Assembly (NCBI GenBank): GCA_003149065.1
Contig: QGFZ01000001.1
Location: 806,001-870,000 of the forward strand
Reading direction: 5' to 3'
DNA: 64,000 nucleotides
Source of the DNA: Ruminococcaceae bacterium R-25
Lineage (GTDB): Bacteria; Bacillota; Clostridia; Saccharofermentanales; Saccharofermentanaceae
The notes beneath the pieces were generated by a model, which did no database searches, had not been told where the DNA came from, and worked only from the letters and a program-made list of their open reading frames with translations. Below, one piece after another: positions 8,422-17,226 of this stretch (positions are counted from its first letter, which is position 1; each line of letters opens with the position of its first letter). Made by a program: the position numbers and the translations under genes.

Positions 8422-9888
8422 TTATACACTTTTTTTAGTTTTAAATAATGATAATGCAAGATTCTTAGAAAATTCATAGCTTTCAATATGAAAGATTTTC
8501 GAACCAACAAGATAAATGCAAACACCTAAAGGCACTTGTATAACAAGTGTTAAAATATCATTCAATTTTAAGAAACTAACAGATAACACTACAGCACCCA
8601 TTGCTAATGATAATGCTATTTGAGGGAGCATATCCATTAACTGATTACGATAACCATAATTTAGCAACTTCCTGTTAGGCCAACTATTAATAATCTGACT
8701 AAGAATACTCGTAGCAAATAAGCTTAACGCCATGGCTTCAACACTAATAAACATAGTGATAACAAGTGCAATTAGGCCGACAACTTTCTTTATAATCTCC
8801 AATTTTAAAAATAAATCGCTACGTCCCATTGCTTTAATAGCATTAAGATTAGCAGTATGTATAGGATAAAATGCAAATGTAAAGCAAAAAATTCTTAAAA
8901 AGAAAACTGCAGGCAGCCACTTTTCAGAAAGAATTGTTTTAATGAGCGGCTCAGCACACACTGCTAAGCCAACCATTAATGGCATAATTAAATATGTACT
9001 TGTCTTTATAGCCCGACGAGTCATTTCTCGGACTTTACTTTTATCCTCTTGTGCCTTGGACAGAGTAGGTAAAAGAACCGAATCAATCGAACTATTAATA
9101 TTTGAAACTATTACTTCAGGAAACTGCTTTCCACGGTTATAGAAAGCTAAATCTGCCGAAGAATATAATTTTCCAATAATTAGAGATCTAAGATTATTAT
9201 ATCCGGTTTCAATTAGTGCTGAAACAAGAAGTTTCCATCCATATGAAAATAAGCCCTTAAGTCTCTTAAAAGAAAACGCTTTCTTCGGACGCCAGTCTAC
9301 AGTAACCCAAAGAATAACAGTATCCAAAGTAGCATTAAAAATATGCTGAGCTACAAGTGCCCATACTCCAAATCCCTTTAAAGCCATTAAAATGCCAATT
9401 ATACCTGCACCAATAGTTCCACCAAGTGTAGAAAAAAAGAATTTCTTAAACAAAAGATTACGACTAACATAAGCTTGCTGAACATTTTTAACACCAGAAA
9501 TTACAAGAGTAAGACTAAGCACGCGAACAATAGGTGTCAGCTCAGGCATATTATAGAATTGAGCAATTAAAGGAGCTGCCAAAAACATAATTCCATATAA
9601 CAAAACACAAACCGCAATATTGAAATAGAATACCGTAGAAAAATCAATATCGTCAGCATCTTTCTTCTGAATAAGAGCATTGCCCATACCACTATCGACA
9701 AAAACTTGCATTATTGTGGTAAAAACAGTTACAAGTGCAATTGTTCCATACAAATCAGGATCGAGAATATTGGCGAGAACAAGTGAAACAATTAATGCTA
9801 CACCTTGTGCTCCACAACGTTCTAGAAATCTCCAAATCAAATTAGTGATAACTTTATTTGGTTTTATAACACCGTTCTCATTATTCAT
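8422..9888 (-). CDS. Polysaccharide flippase (Wzx/MATE-like)
   Basis: This 488-residue membrane protein has roughly 12-14 hydrophobic helices and the start pattern of PST/MVF-family lipid-linked oligosaccharide exporters: LIWRFLERCGAQGVALIVSLVLANILDPDLYGTIA-type residues 16-50, then MQVFVDSGMGNALIQKKD. It would flip the undecaprenyl-linked repeat unit from cytoplasm to outer face for polymerisation. The start is ATG 9888, overlapping the stop of the GT2 gene (ATGA), so translation is coupled. With the polymerase at 11111-12292 it defines a Wzx/Wzy-type system. Confidence 0.88.
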   Translation of the reverse strand: MNNENGVIKPNKVITNLIWRFLERCGAQGVALIVSLVLANILDPDLYGTIALVTVFTTIMQVFVDSGMGNALIQKKDADDIDFSTVFYFNIAVCVLLYGIMFLAAPLIAQFYNMPELTPIVRVLSLTLVISGVKNVQQAYVSRNLLFKKFFFSTLGGTIGAGIIGILMALKGFGVWALVAQHIFNATLDTVILWVTVDWRPKKAFSFKRLKGLFSYGWKLLVSALIETGYNNLRSLIIGKLYSSADLAFYNRGKQFPEVIVSNINSSIDSVLLPTLSKAQEDKSKVREMTRRAIKTSTYLIMPLMVGLAVCAEPLIKTILSEKWLPAVFFLRIFCFTFAFYPIHTANLNAIKAMGRSDLFLKLEIIKKVVGLIALVITMFISVEAMALSLFATSILSQIINSWPNRKLLNYGYRNQLMDMLPQIALSLAMGAVVLSVSFLKLNDILTLVIQVPLGVCIYLVGSKIFHIESYEFSKNLALSLFKTKKSV

Positions 9889-10865
9889 TTGCAAATAATC
9901 TTCTTTACTTTACAGCCTATTGTTCTAACAAACGGAAACAAAAAATAGATATAATATTTTATCTTTGTAATTCGACTTTCTTTAGAAAAAAACTTTTTAT
10001 TATTCAGAACTTTTTTGAAGTCATTTTTAGCTACGTTTATTGAATAATCTTGTTGTTCAATAGCTTCTAAAAACAATAAATGATGCTCACGATTAGAATA
10101 ATCATCGGCCATCTTTAACATCGTTTTTACGGATTCAAGATTATTAATATATTTTGAAGTGTCTCTAGTAATTCTTTTTGTCCAGGATCCTTCCGTCCCA
10201 AACCTATAAACAGACATTACTTTACCAATGTAATAAATCGGACCACATAAAGAATAATAAATTGATTTTGGGTAATCTCCAACACCTTTAACAGCTCTTA
10301 CAAAATCAGGAGGGTTCTCATATACAGTTTTTCTAACCATTAACGAAGAAGTATGATACGATCTTGTACCACGCAAAACACAATCTTCCAGACTCAATAC
10401 TCTATTATGAAATGGAAATGGAACTGCTTTCTTTCCAGATTCAACGTATAAATACTCCGTGTTGTGAACACAAGCTACAAATGATTTATTATGTTCTAAA
10501 TAATCAACTTGACTTTGCAATTTGTTCTCATCACACCAATAATCATCGCCTTCACAAAAAGCAAGGTATTTACCTTTTGCTACAGGCAAAAAGAATGTTG
10601 AAGAAATAATGACGTGCTTTGAATATTGGTTCTCTGTTTGAAAGATAGGCTTAATAATATCCGGATATTCATTCTGGTATTCACGAATAATATTAGCAGT
10701 ATTATCAGTTGATGCATCGTCGTGCACTATAACCTCATATTTAAAACTTGTCTTTTGTTTAACAAAACCCTCCAATGCATCTCTAATATATTTCTCATGG
10801 TTATATGCCAAACATAAAACTGAAACGGTAATTTCATATTCATTATCAATTCTTGGATTTTCCAT
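9885..10865 (-). CDS. Family 2 glycosyltransferase
   Basis: A 326-residue GT-A glycosyltransferase. It starts with the GT2 strand VSVLCLAYNHEKYIRDALEGF (residues 13-33) and continues with EVIVHDDASTDNTANII (nucleotide-sugar-binding DDxSxD), then YLAFCEGDDYWCDENKL, whose GDDYW provides the metal-binding acidic motif. A basic hydrophobic C-terminus (KIKYYIYFLFPFVR) may associate with the membrane. It should add one sugar to the lipid-linked repeat. An AT-rich 245-bp gap separates its start from the polymerase gene, the longest break in this part of the locus, so a separate promoter or attenuation point may sit there. Confidence 0.9.
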   Translation of the reverse strand: MENPRIDNEYEITVSVLCLAYNHEKYIRDALEGFVKQKTSFKYEVIVHDDASTDNTANIIREYQNEYPDIIKPIFQTENQYSKHVIISSTFFLPVAKGKYLAFCEGDDYWCDENKLQSQVDYLEHNKSFVACVHNTEYLYVESGKKAVPFPFHNRVLSLEDCVLRGTRSYHTSSLMVRKTVYENPPDFVRAVKGVGDYPKSIYYSLCGPIYYIGKVMSVYRFGTEGSWTKRITRDTSKYINNLESVKTMLKMADDYSNREHHLLFLEAIEQQDYSINVAKNDFKKVLNNKKFFSKESRITKIKYYIYFLFPFVRTIGCKVKKIICK

Positions 10866-11110
10866 ATGTTTTTCTAAATAATACCCGAAGTTATATTATA
10901 AATTATAAAAACGGGATTAATCAGCATCTTTTCCTCTCATGTTTTGATTTTTAATGCTTTAACATCTTTGTTTTATTGCAATAAGCGTAGTTTGAATGTG
11001 CTTTTTGTTGAATTACAATAATACGCTGTTGAAAATAGCATTTGATACTAATAATCTTAAGTCTCTTAATATATCAATTCCTTAGTTAAAATACAAAAGC
11101 AAAAACTTAT
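10866..11110. other. AT-rich intergenic gap inside the polysaccharide cluster
   Basis: These 245 bp carry no open frame of useful length and no clear hairpin with T-tract. The stretch is very AT-rich and is the only sizeable break between the flippase-side genes and the polymerase. I found no convincing promoter, although several TATAAT-like strings occur by chance in such composition. It may be the scar of a gene exchange. Confidence 0.5.
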
Positions 11111-12292
11111 CTACGGTACAACAATTCCAGGATCATTATCAACATGATTTGGTTTGCTATAAAGCAAAAGAATAATAAATAACATAATGTTGAAATATGG
11201 CTTAAAAGTATGTAGCGATGTGGAAAAAGATAAAGTGACCATTGATATTATTACTGCAAAAGAAAATTTGTCTTGAAATTTATAAGAAGCACGAATAAAT
11301 GAACCTATAGCAAATAAATATATAAGCAAACCGATAATTCCTGTTTCTATTAAGGTTTCTAGGAAAATATTGTGCATAACATATCCATGCATTTTTCCAT
11401 ACTCAAAAATCTGAATTATGGAAGTTACAGTCCCGGTGCCTGCACCAAAGAATTTTGTAATAAATGATGACTCTTTAAATACTCTAATACCCTCTTCCCA
11501 TATTGCGTACCTTCCGACACCTTGAGAATTAATAATCGTATTTAATGAATACCTTTCCCGCAAGGATTCGGGCATAAAATACAATATGATAGCAAAAGCA
11601 GCAATAATCAGGATAATAGCACCAAAAATCTTAGCCAATTCTTTGGGCAACCGCTTTTTACTGGAAAACAAATACGCTAATATTCCAGTTGCAATAGCCA
11701 ATAATCCTCCTCGTGAACCTGTTGCAACAACTAGAACAAGATATAAAATTAACTCAATATAGGAAATTCTCTTCTTCTCTGATTTCTGAATTCTCTGTAG
11801 AAGGATAATAATCCCTGCAACTAAGTAACAACACAAATAATTGGGATCTTCACTGATTTTACTACTCAAAAACCACCGGCCACGACTAAAGTTTGAAAAT
11901 AACAGCATTACTATTGCAGTAGTCCTGGTAGACCATAGAAAACCATTCTTTATCTTCTTAATGTCATAACTATCAACTTCAAAAAAAGTACCCGTAAAGA
12001 TTAGTAAATACAGAAGCACATAAGAAATTGATCGATCAATTGATAAACTTGTATTCACTGACCAAGCAATCGAAAAACATGCAAAAAGCACGAACAACAA
12101 CTGAAAAATAACACATTGTCTATAGCGTCTAAGAATCCGAAATCTCATATACGCTATGACAACTGGAACAAACGCAATAAGCTTTAATAAAGATCCAAAT
12201 GTTCCAATTGAAAGTGCATTTAACGGCAAACAAAACAAATAGAAGCACAAGGCTTTAATGTATGCATTCTTCTGTTTCTCAAATGTATCCAT
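11111..12292 (-). CDS. O-antigen ligase/polymerase-like membrane protein (Wzy-type)
   Basis: The protein has 393 residues with about ten membrane segments and a long outer loop (about residues 235-300) containing YFMPESLRERYSL, GVGRYAIWEEGIRVF and KMHGYVMHNIFLETLIETGIIGL. The R...W...G and HNxFLExLxExGxxGL patterns are the core of the O-antigen ligase/polymerase domain (Pfam Wzy_C). It probably polymerises flipped repeat units on the outer face of the membrane. The start is ATG 12292; the GT4 gene ends 26 bp upstream. In a Gram-positive setting with an LCP protein the polymer would then be attached to the cell wall. Polymerase rather than ligase is inferred from context. Confidence 0.82.
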   Translation of the reverse strand: MDTFEKQKNAYIKALCFYLFCLPLNALSIGTFGSLLKLIAFVPVVIAYMRFRILRRYRQCVIFQLLFVLFACFSIAWSVNTSLSIDRSISYVLLYLLIFTGTFFEVDSYDIKKIKNGFLWSTRTTAIVMLLFSNFSRGRWFLSSKISEDPNYLCCYLVAGIIILLQRIQKSEKKRISYIELILYLVLVVATGSRGGLLAIATGILAYLFSSKKRLPKELAKIFGAIILIIAAFAIILYFMPESLRERYSLNTIINSQGVGRYAIWEEGIRVFKESSFITKFFGAGTGTVTSIIQIFEYGKMHGYVMHNIFLETLIETGIIGLLIYLFAIGSFIRASYKFQDKFSFAVIISMVTLSFSTSLHTFKPYFNIMLFIILLLYSKPNHVDNDPGIVVP

Positions 12293-12318
12293 ATTTACTT
12301 AACTTATGCTTGATAAAA

Positions 12319-13473
12319 CTAATCATCTATTAGATCCACAATTTTGCTAACAATTGAAGTATTGTCATATTCAAATGCATTACATACTTCTTTTATTCTT
12401 CTATATTTGGAATCATCAGATAACAGATTGTTTATCGTTGAATGAATATCTTCAATTGCTGCAACAAATCCATAATCATTATTTGATACATATTCAGATA
12501 CAGAAGGAAAATCAGTAGTTACTATTGGTGTGTGTAGAATCTTAGCTTCATTGATAACGTTTGGACACGCTTCAGAAGAAGAAAGGCAAACCAAAGCAGA
12601 AGCATTTCGAATATACGGATATGGATTATCGAGCTCACCTAATAGAACAACATAATCCTCAACTGAATTCTCCTTAATGCGATTTACAACAATATCCTTT
12701 TCGGCACCTCCATCACCTATGATGTACCATTTGAAGTCGACGTCATTGTCTTTAAGTTTCTTAGCTATACTTGGAATATACGAAAAACGTTTAACAGGAT
12801 CTAATCTTCCAACGGAAACAAGGTTTAGAATATTGTTTTGGTATGTCAGTTTCATTTTGTCCAAACTCAATGCCTTTATTCCATCAGAATCCATAATATT
12901 GTGAATTGCTACTACTCGGTTACCAACAGCAGGTACAATACTTCTAAAAACCGAAGCAGTATACTCAGAAACACAAACTATATTTGAATAGCGTTCATAA
13001 ATATTGCTTTCATCTTTTTTTGCACCATTTATATATCGAGAATAATCACAATGAACCCATGCAATCAGCTTATTTGCTTCTACAAAACTAACAATTTCTG
13101 TAGTGTAACCCTCTTGAAATGAGATCACAACATCGGCTTCGAATTTTGATAACGATTTGGCAATGCTTTTTGCTGTTCTTTCGTGAAATAGATGTGACAA
13201 TACTCTTAGTACAAAATCAGTAATTCTCCTAACTGATGCTGAGCATTTAGTATCCTTGGAAACTATACGTTTCACCCACTTAGGAAACCAAACCGAATCA
13301 TAAACAGTAAGCAAATTATAATTCTTGAACAATTTGAGATACGGTCCATAAGTATATAAAGAAAAAACCTCAAAATTATATTCTCGTTGACTCATTACCT
13401 CCAAAAAGTTAAGAAGAGATCTATTAACTCCTCCATGTGTCAAACCAGATGTCATAATAAGCACATTTTTCAT
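12319..13473 (-). CDS. Glycosyltransferase, GT-B fold (family 4-like)
   Basis: ATG 13473 gives 384 residues beginning MKNVLIMTSGLTHGGVNRSL, the normal N-terminal glycine-rich start of GT4 enzymes. A longer frame from TTG 13539 overlaps the preceding gene and adds unlike sequence. No good ribosome binding site is visible at either start. The C-terminal domain has NLVSVGRLDPVKRF, WYIIGDGGAEKDIV, YVVLLGELDNPYPYI and SSSEACPNVINEAKI; the EACPNVxxEA stretch is the nucleotide-sugar E-x7-E motif. It would transfer a sugar from a nucleotide donor to the growing lipid-linked unit. Confidence 0.88.
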   Translation of the reverse strand: MKNVLIMTSGLTHGGVNRSLLNFLEVMSQREYNFEVFSLYTYGPYLKLFKNYNLLTVYDSVWFPKWVKRIVSKDTKCSASVRRITDFVLRVLSHLFHERTAKSIAKSLSKFEADVVISFQEGYTTEIVSFVEANKLIAWVHCDYSRYINGAKKDESNIYERYSNIVCVSEYTASVFRSIVPAVGNRVVAIHNIMDSDGIKALSLDKMKLTYQNNILNLVSVGRLDPVKRFSYIPSIAKKLKDNDVDFKWYIIGDGGAEKDIVVNRIKENSVEDYVVLLGELDNPYPYIRNASALVCLSSSEACPNVINEAKILHTPIVTTDFPSVSEYVSNNDYGFVAAIEDIHSTINNLLSDDSKYRRIKEVCNAFEYDNTSIVSKIVDLIDD

Positions 13474-13525
13474 ATCTAGGCTATTACCAATTACTATGCA
13501 AATTACATTTACTGCTTTTTTATCA

Positions 13526-14749
13526 TTAAAGAGACTCAAGAAACTGTCTCATAACCTGCGTGTACTTATCAAAATGGAAAACTCCACTATCAAAACAGTA
13601 TTGCTTTGTATCTTTTCGCTTATCTTTAGAAGTTCTACATAGACGCTTTAGAAGATCGACATCAGAAGATGAGTCACCTGATAGCATAAAACCTAAAACA
13701 CCTTCTTTAATATATTCAAAAGTATCACTGATGGAATTCATTACAATTGGGGTTCCAACCGAAATGCTTTCAACGATTTTTGTCGAAAAACCGGCTTGGG
13801 TCATAAGGTTTTCGTCTCTGTAATTGATAGAATAATCCGAATTAGATACAATTTGTAAAGTTTCAGTATGGCTGAGTCGACCTAGAAACTCTATAGACTT
13901 ACATCTAGAAAGGGAATCTGCATGACGAGGAACACCAGTCAAATAGTCCGATTTTTGAATACCAACAATTTTAAAACTGTATGGTACATTTTGTTCTGTA
14001 AGCTCTAAAAACAAATCAATAACTTTGTCCAACCGATCTTTCATTCCTTTAACATTGGCTACTCCACCTGTAGTCTTAAATGGTGTTCCCGCATAAACAA
14101 AAGAAACAGTATCAGTTCTTTCTTCAATCCTAGGAGTGAATCCTTTTTCATCAAACAAAGGAGGCAAAATTAAATGGTTTCGACCATCTTTATGATAATA
14201 ATCGGCAATGAATTTACTAACAGCTATTATTCCATCAGCTTCCCTTTTATTTATTTTATGTAGATATGACCAATTTGCAGTCATAATATATTTTCTTGGT
14301 ATTGGCTGAATATCAAAAGTAGGAAGGTCTGCGCAGTTAACGATATATTTGACAGAATTTAACTTACACCATTTGATTATGCTATTTAAAAGAATCGAAT
14401 AAGATGGGCATTGATAAGATATCAAATATTTTATTTTTTTTGTTTTATTTATTTCATTCAAATAATTGATAATCAGATTTTTTAATTTATATATCTTAAA
14501 AAGTCCCAAAAAATTTAATGTGCTTGGAAGTTCTAAATAAGAACTATCTGAATCTAAGCATATATTATCTTGCTCAGCCAAACCAACAAATGATTTAACT
14601 TTAGTATTTATACCAATAAACGCAACTTCATAGCCAATGCTCTTAAATATATTTGCATTACTTCTGACTAAAAATGACTGGACATTTTCATTACGCAAGT
14701 CAAAATCACCTACATATATAATGCATTCTGATTTATTTGAAGAACTCAT
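13526..14749 (-). CDS. Glycosyltransferase, GT-B fold (family 4-like, divergent)
   Basis: This 407-residue protein has a two-domain GT-B layout. The N-terminal half begins IIYVGDFDLRNENVQSF; the C-terminal half has FVYAGTPFKTTGG, FKIVGIQKSDYL, IEFLGRLSHTETLQIV, SDYSINYRDE and FSTKIVESISVGTPIVMN, where KIVESISVGTP matches the donor-binding E-x7-E region. Start ATG 14749 is followed by SSSNKSECIIYV. It lies between two other transferase genes and would act on the same repeat unit. The N-terminal half is unlike common families, so the acceptor is not predictable. Confidence 0.82.
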   Translation of the reverse strand: MSSSNKSECIIYVGDFDLRNENVQSFLVRSNANIFKSIGYEVAFIGINTKVKSFVGLAEQDNICLDSDSSYLELPSTLNFLGLFKIYKLKNLIINYLNEINKTKKIKYLISYQCPSYSILLNSIIKWCKLNSVKYIVNCADLPTFDIQPIPRKYIMTANWSYLHKINKREADGIIAVSKFIADYYHKDGRNHLILPPLFDEKGFTPRIEERTDTVSFVYAGTPFKTTGGVANVKGMKDRLDKVIDLFLELTEQNVPYSFKIVGIQKSDYLTGVPRHADSLSRCKSIEFLGRLSHTETLQIVSNSDYSINYRDENLMTQAGFSTKIVESISVGTPIVMNSISDTFEYIKEGVLGFMLSGDSSSDVDLLKRLCRTSKDKRKDTKQYCFDSGVFHFDKYTQVMRQFLESL

Positions 14750-14774
14750 TTCCTTCTACCCTTAACTATCTCAT

Positions 14775-15587
14775 TTACCTCAAATGATCATACGCCCATT
14801 GAAGTAACTTTCCGGGCATAAAAAATACCGCTAACTGCATAAAAACAACGTAAGCATAATCACCAAAGGAGCAATAGTGCTGCTTCCAGAAATTTCTCCA
14901 AACATCAATCATCAGCTTTATGTTTTTCCACTCTTTACGACGCTTATATGTGCTTTTGTCAAAACGAAAGTCGACAAGTGGTTGTGCAATATTTACGCCT
15001 TTATAACCTTTATTTAAAACTCTTACCCAAGTATCAACATCCTGATTTGTACGCATGGTACTATAGTTTCCTGCGGCAATAATATCATCCCTATTTATCA
15101 TTAACGTAGAATGATTAAAAGGATTTCTACGTTTTGAAAACCTCAGTATGTCAGATTCTAATACTGGTACTTCCTTTACTCTAATCGGTTTTTCAGGTTT
15201 ATCTTCAAACTCATTAACATATGAACCGACTATAGATAATCCTTGATGTTCCTCAATATATTTAAGTTCAACCTCACAACGATCAGGATGTGAAATGTCA
15301 TCATCATCCATGCGAGCCACCCAATTATTCTTACAAAGAGGCAAACCATCGTGAAGGGCCTGACCAAGTCCAACATTTTGAGGCAATCTAACAAGATTCA
15401 ATATTTCTTCATTTCCTCGGAAAGCTGTCACAATTGCTCGATCTAATTCTTCGGTTATTGGACCATCACAAATTAAAACAAAATCATTAGTTTTCACTGT
15501 TTGTTTTAACATGCTAGACACACTTTGAATAAAATATTCTGGTGAGTCTTTTTTATAAACTGTCATTAAAACACTATAGTTCAACAC
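14775..15587 (-). CDS. Family 2 glycosyltransferase (AmsE-like)
   Basis: The 270 residues start at GTG 15587, 8 nt after AAAGGTGA; the next possible starts lack a site. Family markers are YSVLMTVYKKDSPEYFIQSV (residues 4-23), FVLICDGPITEELD, NVGLGQALHDGL and NNWVARMDDDDISHPDRC with a classical DDDD metal motif, then IVGSYVNEF. The short length and the MTVYKKDSPEYF start match the amylovoran/capsule AmsE-type transferases. It ends with a hydrophobic basic segment that may sit on the membrane. It probably adds one sugar of the repeat unit. Confidence 0.9.
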   Translation of the reverse strand: MLNYSVLMTVYKKDSPEYFIQSVSSMLKQTVKTNDFVLICDGPITEELDRAIVTAFRGNEEILNLVRLPQNVGLGQALHDGLPLCKNNWVARMDDDDISHPDRCEVELKYIEEHQGLSIVGSYVNEFEDKPEKPIRVKEVPVLESDILRFSKRRNPFNHSTLMINRDDIIAAGNYSTMRTNQDVDTWVRVLNKGYKGVNIAQPLVDFRFDKSTYKRRKEWKNIKLMIDVWRNFWKQHYCSFGDYAYVVFMQLAVFFMPGKLLQWAYDHLR

Positions 15588-15599
15588 CTGTATTCACCT

Positions 15600-16517
15600 T
15601 TAATATATAGGAGTTACCCAATTTTTAAACTTCTCGTTCACACCGCTAGCGATATCAACATAAGTCTTATGAAGAATCTTAGTTATTGATCCTTCTCCTA
15701 TTTCATATTTATCTATGCTCAAAACTGGAGTCAACTCCATTGCACTTCCACATAAGAATGCTTCATCAGCAGTATATAACTCGGTTCTGTCAATTGTTCG
15801 CTCGATTACTTCATAGCCTAAACTTTTAGCAATTTTGATAACTGTATCACGAGTAATTGACTCAAGGACTGCATCAGTAAATGCTGGCGTAATTACTTTA
15901 TTATCTCTAATCATAAAGAAGCAACTTCCAGGACCTTCAGATACCTTGCCATACTCGTTCAAAAACAAGCAAGTATCATATCCGTTCCTAAGCGCTTCTC
16001 TCTGACCATATCGGCTGTTAATATAATTAGCACCACATTTTATTCTGGGTGAAAGAGCATTCTCACTTATTCTTCTCCAAGAAGTAACACAAACCTTTAA
16101 TCCTTTTTTATTATATTCCGCACTTGTTCGTCCTCTTGGAATAGGAGCAATAAACATCTCAGTAGGACCGTCGGATCCCCAAGAACCAAAACCATCCACA
16201 AAAAGTGTTTGACGCACAGAAAGATTTTCATCATATTCGTTTGATTTGATTACATCTATAAAGGCTTTTTTCAATTCATCTTTGCTATAAGGACAATCAA
16301 TTTGTATTAATCTAGCTGACCTAAGAAGTCGATCATAATGGTCATCTAAACGAAAAGCATAAAGCTGCTTTTCGTCATCATTCCAATAACAAGGAATACC
16401 TTCAAAAACATTTAAACCAAACTGTGAAGATGGAGCAAGCACATTAATTTTTGCGTCATTTACATGTACCAATTCACCTTTAAACCAAATAATTCTTTCT
16501 GACACATCGTATTTCAT
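15600..16517 (-). CDS. Class IV (branched-chain-type) aminotransferase
   Basis: The 305-residue fold-IV PLP enzyme carries the catalytic lysine K160 in SPRIKCGANYINS, GLNVFEGIPCYW near the start, FVDGFGSWGSDGP, YDTCLFLNEYGKVSEGPGSCFF and AVLESITRDTVI, all typical of branched-chain aminotransferases and D-amino-acid/aminodeoxychorismate relatives. It moves an amino group between glutamate and a 2-oxoacid. ATG 16517 has GAGGT upstream. No other branched-chain biosynthesis gene is near; instead it stands between a glycosyltransferase and the initiating sugar transferase, so it probably aminates a dedicated 2-oxoacid made by the neighbouring aldolases. Confidence 0.88.
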   Translation of the reverse strand: MKYDVSERIIWFKGELVHVNDAKINVLAPSSQFGLNVFEGIPCYWNDDEKQLYAFRLDDHYDRLLRSARLIQIDCPYSKDELKKAFIDVIKSNEYDENLSVRQTLFVDGFGSWGSDGPTEMFIAPIPRGRTSAEYNKKGLKVCVTSWRRISENALSPRIKCGANYINSRYGQREALRNGYDTCLFLNEYGKVSEGPGSCFFMIRDNKVITPAFTDAVLESITRDTVIKIAKSLGYEVIERTIDRTELYTADEAFLCGSAMELTPVLSIDKYEIGEGSITKILHKTYVDIASGVNEKFKNWVTPIY

Positions 16518-16534
16518 AAAATAACCTCGTATTA

Positions 16535-17224
16535 TTAATCTATATCTGGAATATGAGCAATTCTAATAATCTCATCTTCTTCACACTTAGCTGCTTCAGC
16601 ATCTGACATTGAATCATCTGCCTTATTCTCATAAATATCGTCTTTCTTAAACACCTTAATTACAGATAACCAAAGTATCTTAATATCTTCAAGCACCCCA
16701 TATTTTTTGAAGTCATCAACATACTGATTATCAAATCCGACTTTATCATCCCAACTTATATCATTTCGTCCCTTAACTTGAGCAAGACCGGTAAGACCAG
16801 CTTTAACTTGAAAACGTTTCTTATATCGCTTATTAAGTGTATCAAAGTCACCTAATTCATAAGTAACGCATGGTCTAGGACCCACAACACTCATATCACC
16901 TTTTACGATATTAAACAATTGCGGCAATTCATCAATACTGCTATTACGAAGAAACCTACCAACTTTTGTTACTCTAGGATCGTTTTCATAATTAAATAGG
17001 CCTGCACCCATTTGTTCCGCGTTTACAACCATTGAACGAAACTTAAGCATATTAAAGACTTTACCATTAATAGTACGTCTGCCTTGCTTAAAGAAAACTG
17101 GTCCTTTCGAATCAATCTTAATTGCTATTGCAACTATTATCCAAAGTGGTAGAAGTATTAATGCAAGTAATCCGGCTGAAACAATATCAAACAATCTTTT
17201 AAAAAACAGATTAAATGTATACAT
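16535..17224 (-). CDS. Undecaprenyl-phosphate sugar phosphotransferase (bacterial sugar transferase)
   Basis: The 229-residue protein is a small PglC/WcaJ-C-terminal-type phosphoglycosyl transferase. It has one membrane-entering hairpin (residues 8-36, ending DSKGPVFF), then QGRRTINGKVFNMLKFRSM, RVTKVGRFLRNSSIDELPQL, GDMSVVGPRPCV, KAGLTGLAQVKGRNDISW and DVKxLWLS-like IKILWLSVIKVF. It starts repeat-unit assembly by moving sugar-1-phosphate from UDP-sugar to undecaprenyl phosphate at the inner membrane face. An acidic tail of about 35 residues (ENKADDSMSDAEAAKCEEDE) is longer than usual. It ends 17 bp before the aminotransferase start. Confidence 0.92.
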   Translation of the reverse strand: MYTFNLFFKRLFDIVSAGLLALILLPLWIIVAIAIKIDSKGPVFFKQGRRTINGKVFNMLKFRSMVVNAEQMGAGLFNYENDPRVTKVGRFLRNSSIDELPQLFNIVKGDMSVVGPRPCVTYELGDFDTLNKRYKKRFQVKAGLTGLAQVKGRNDISWDDKVGFDNQYVDDFKKYGVLEDIKILWLSVIKVFKKDDIYENKADDSMSDAEAAKCEEDEIIRIAHIPDID

Positions 17225-17226
17225 GT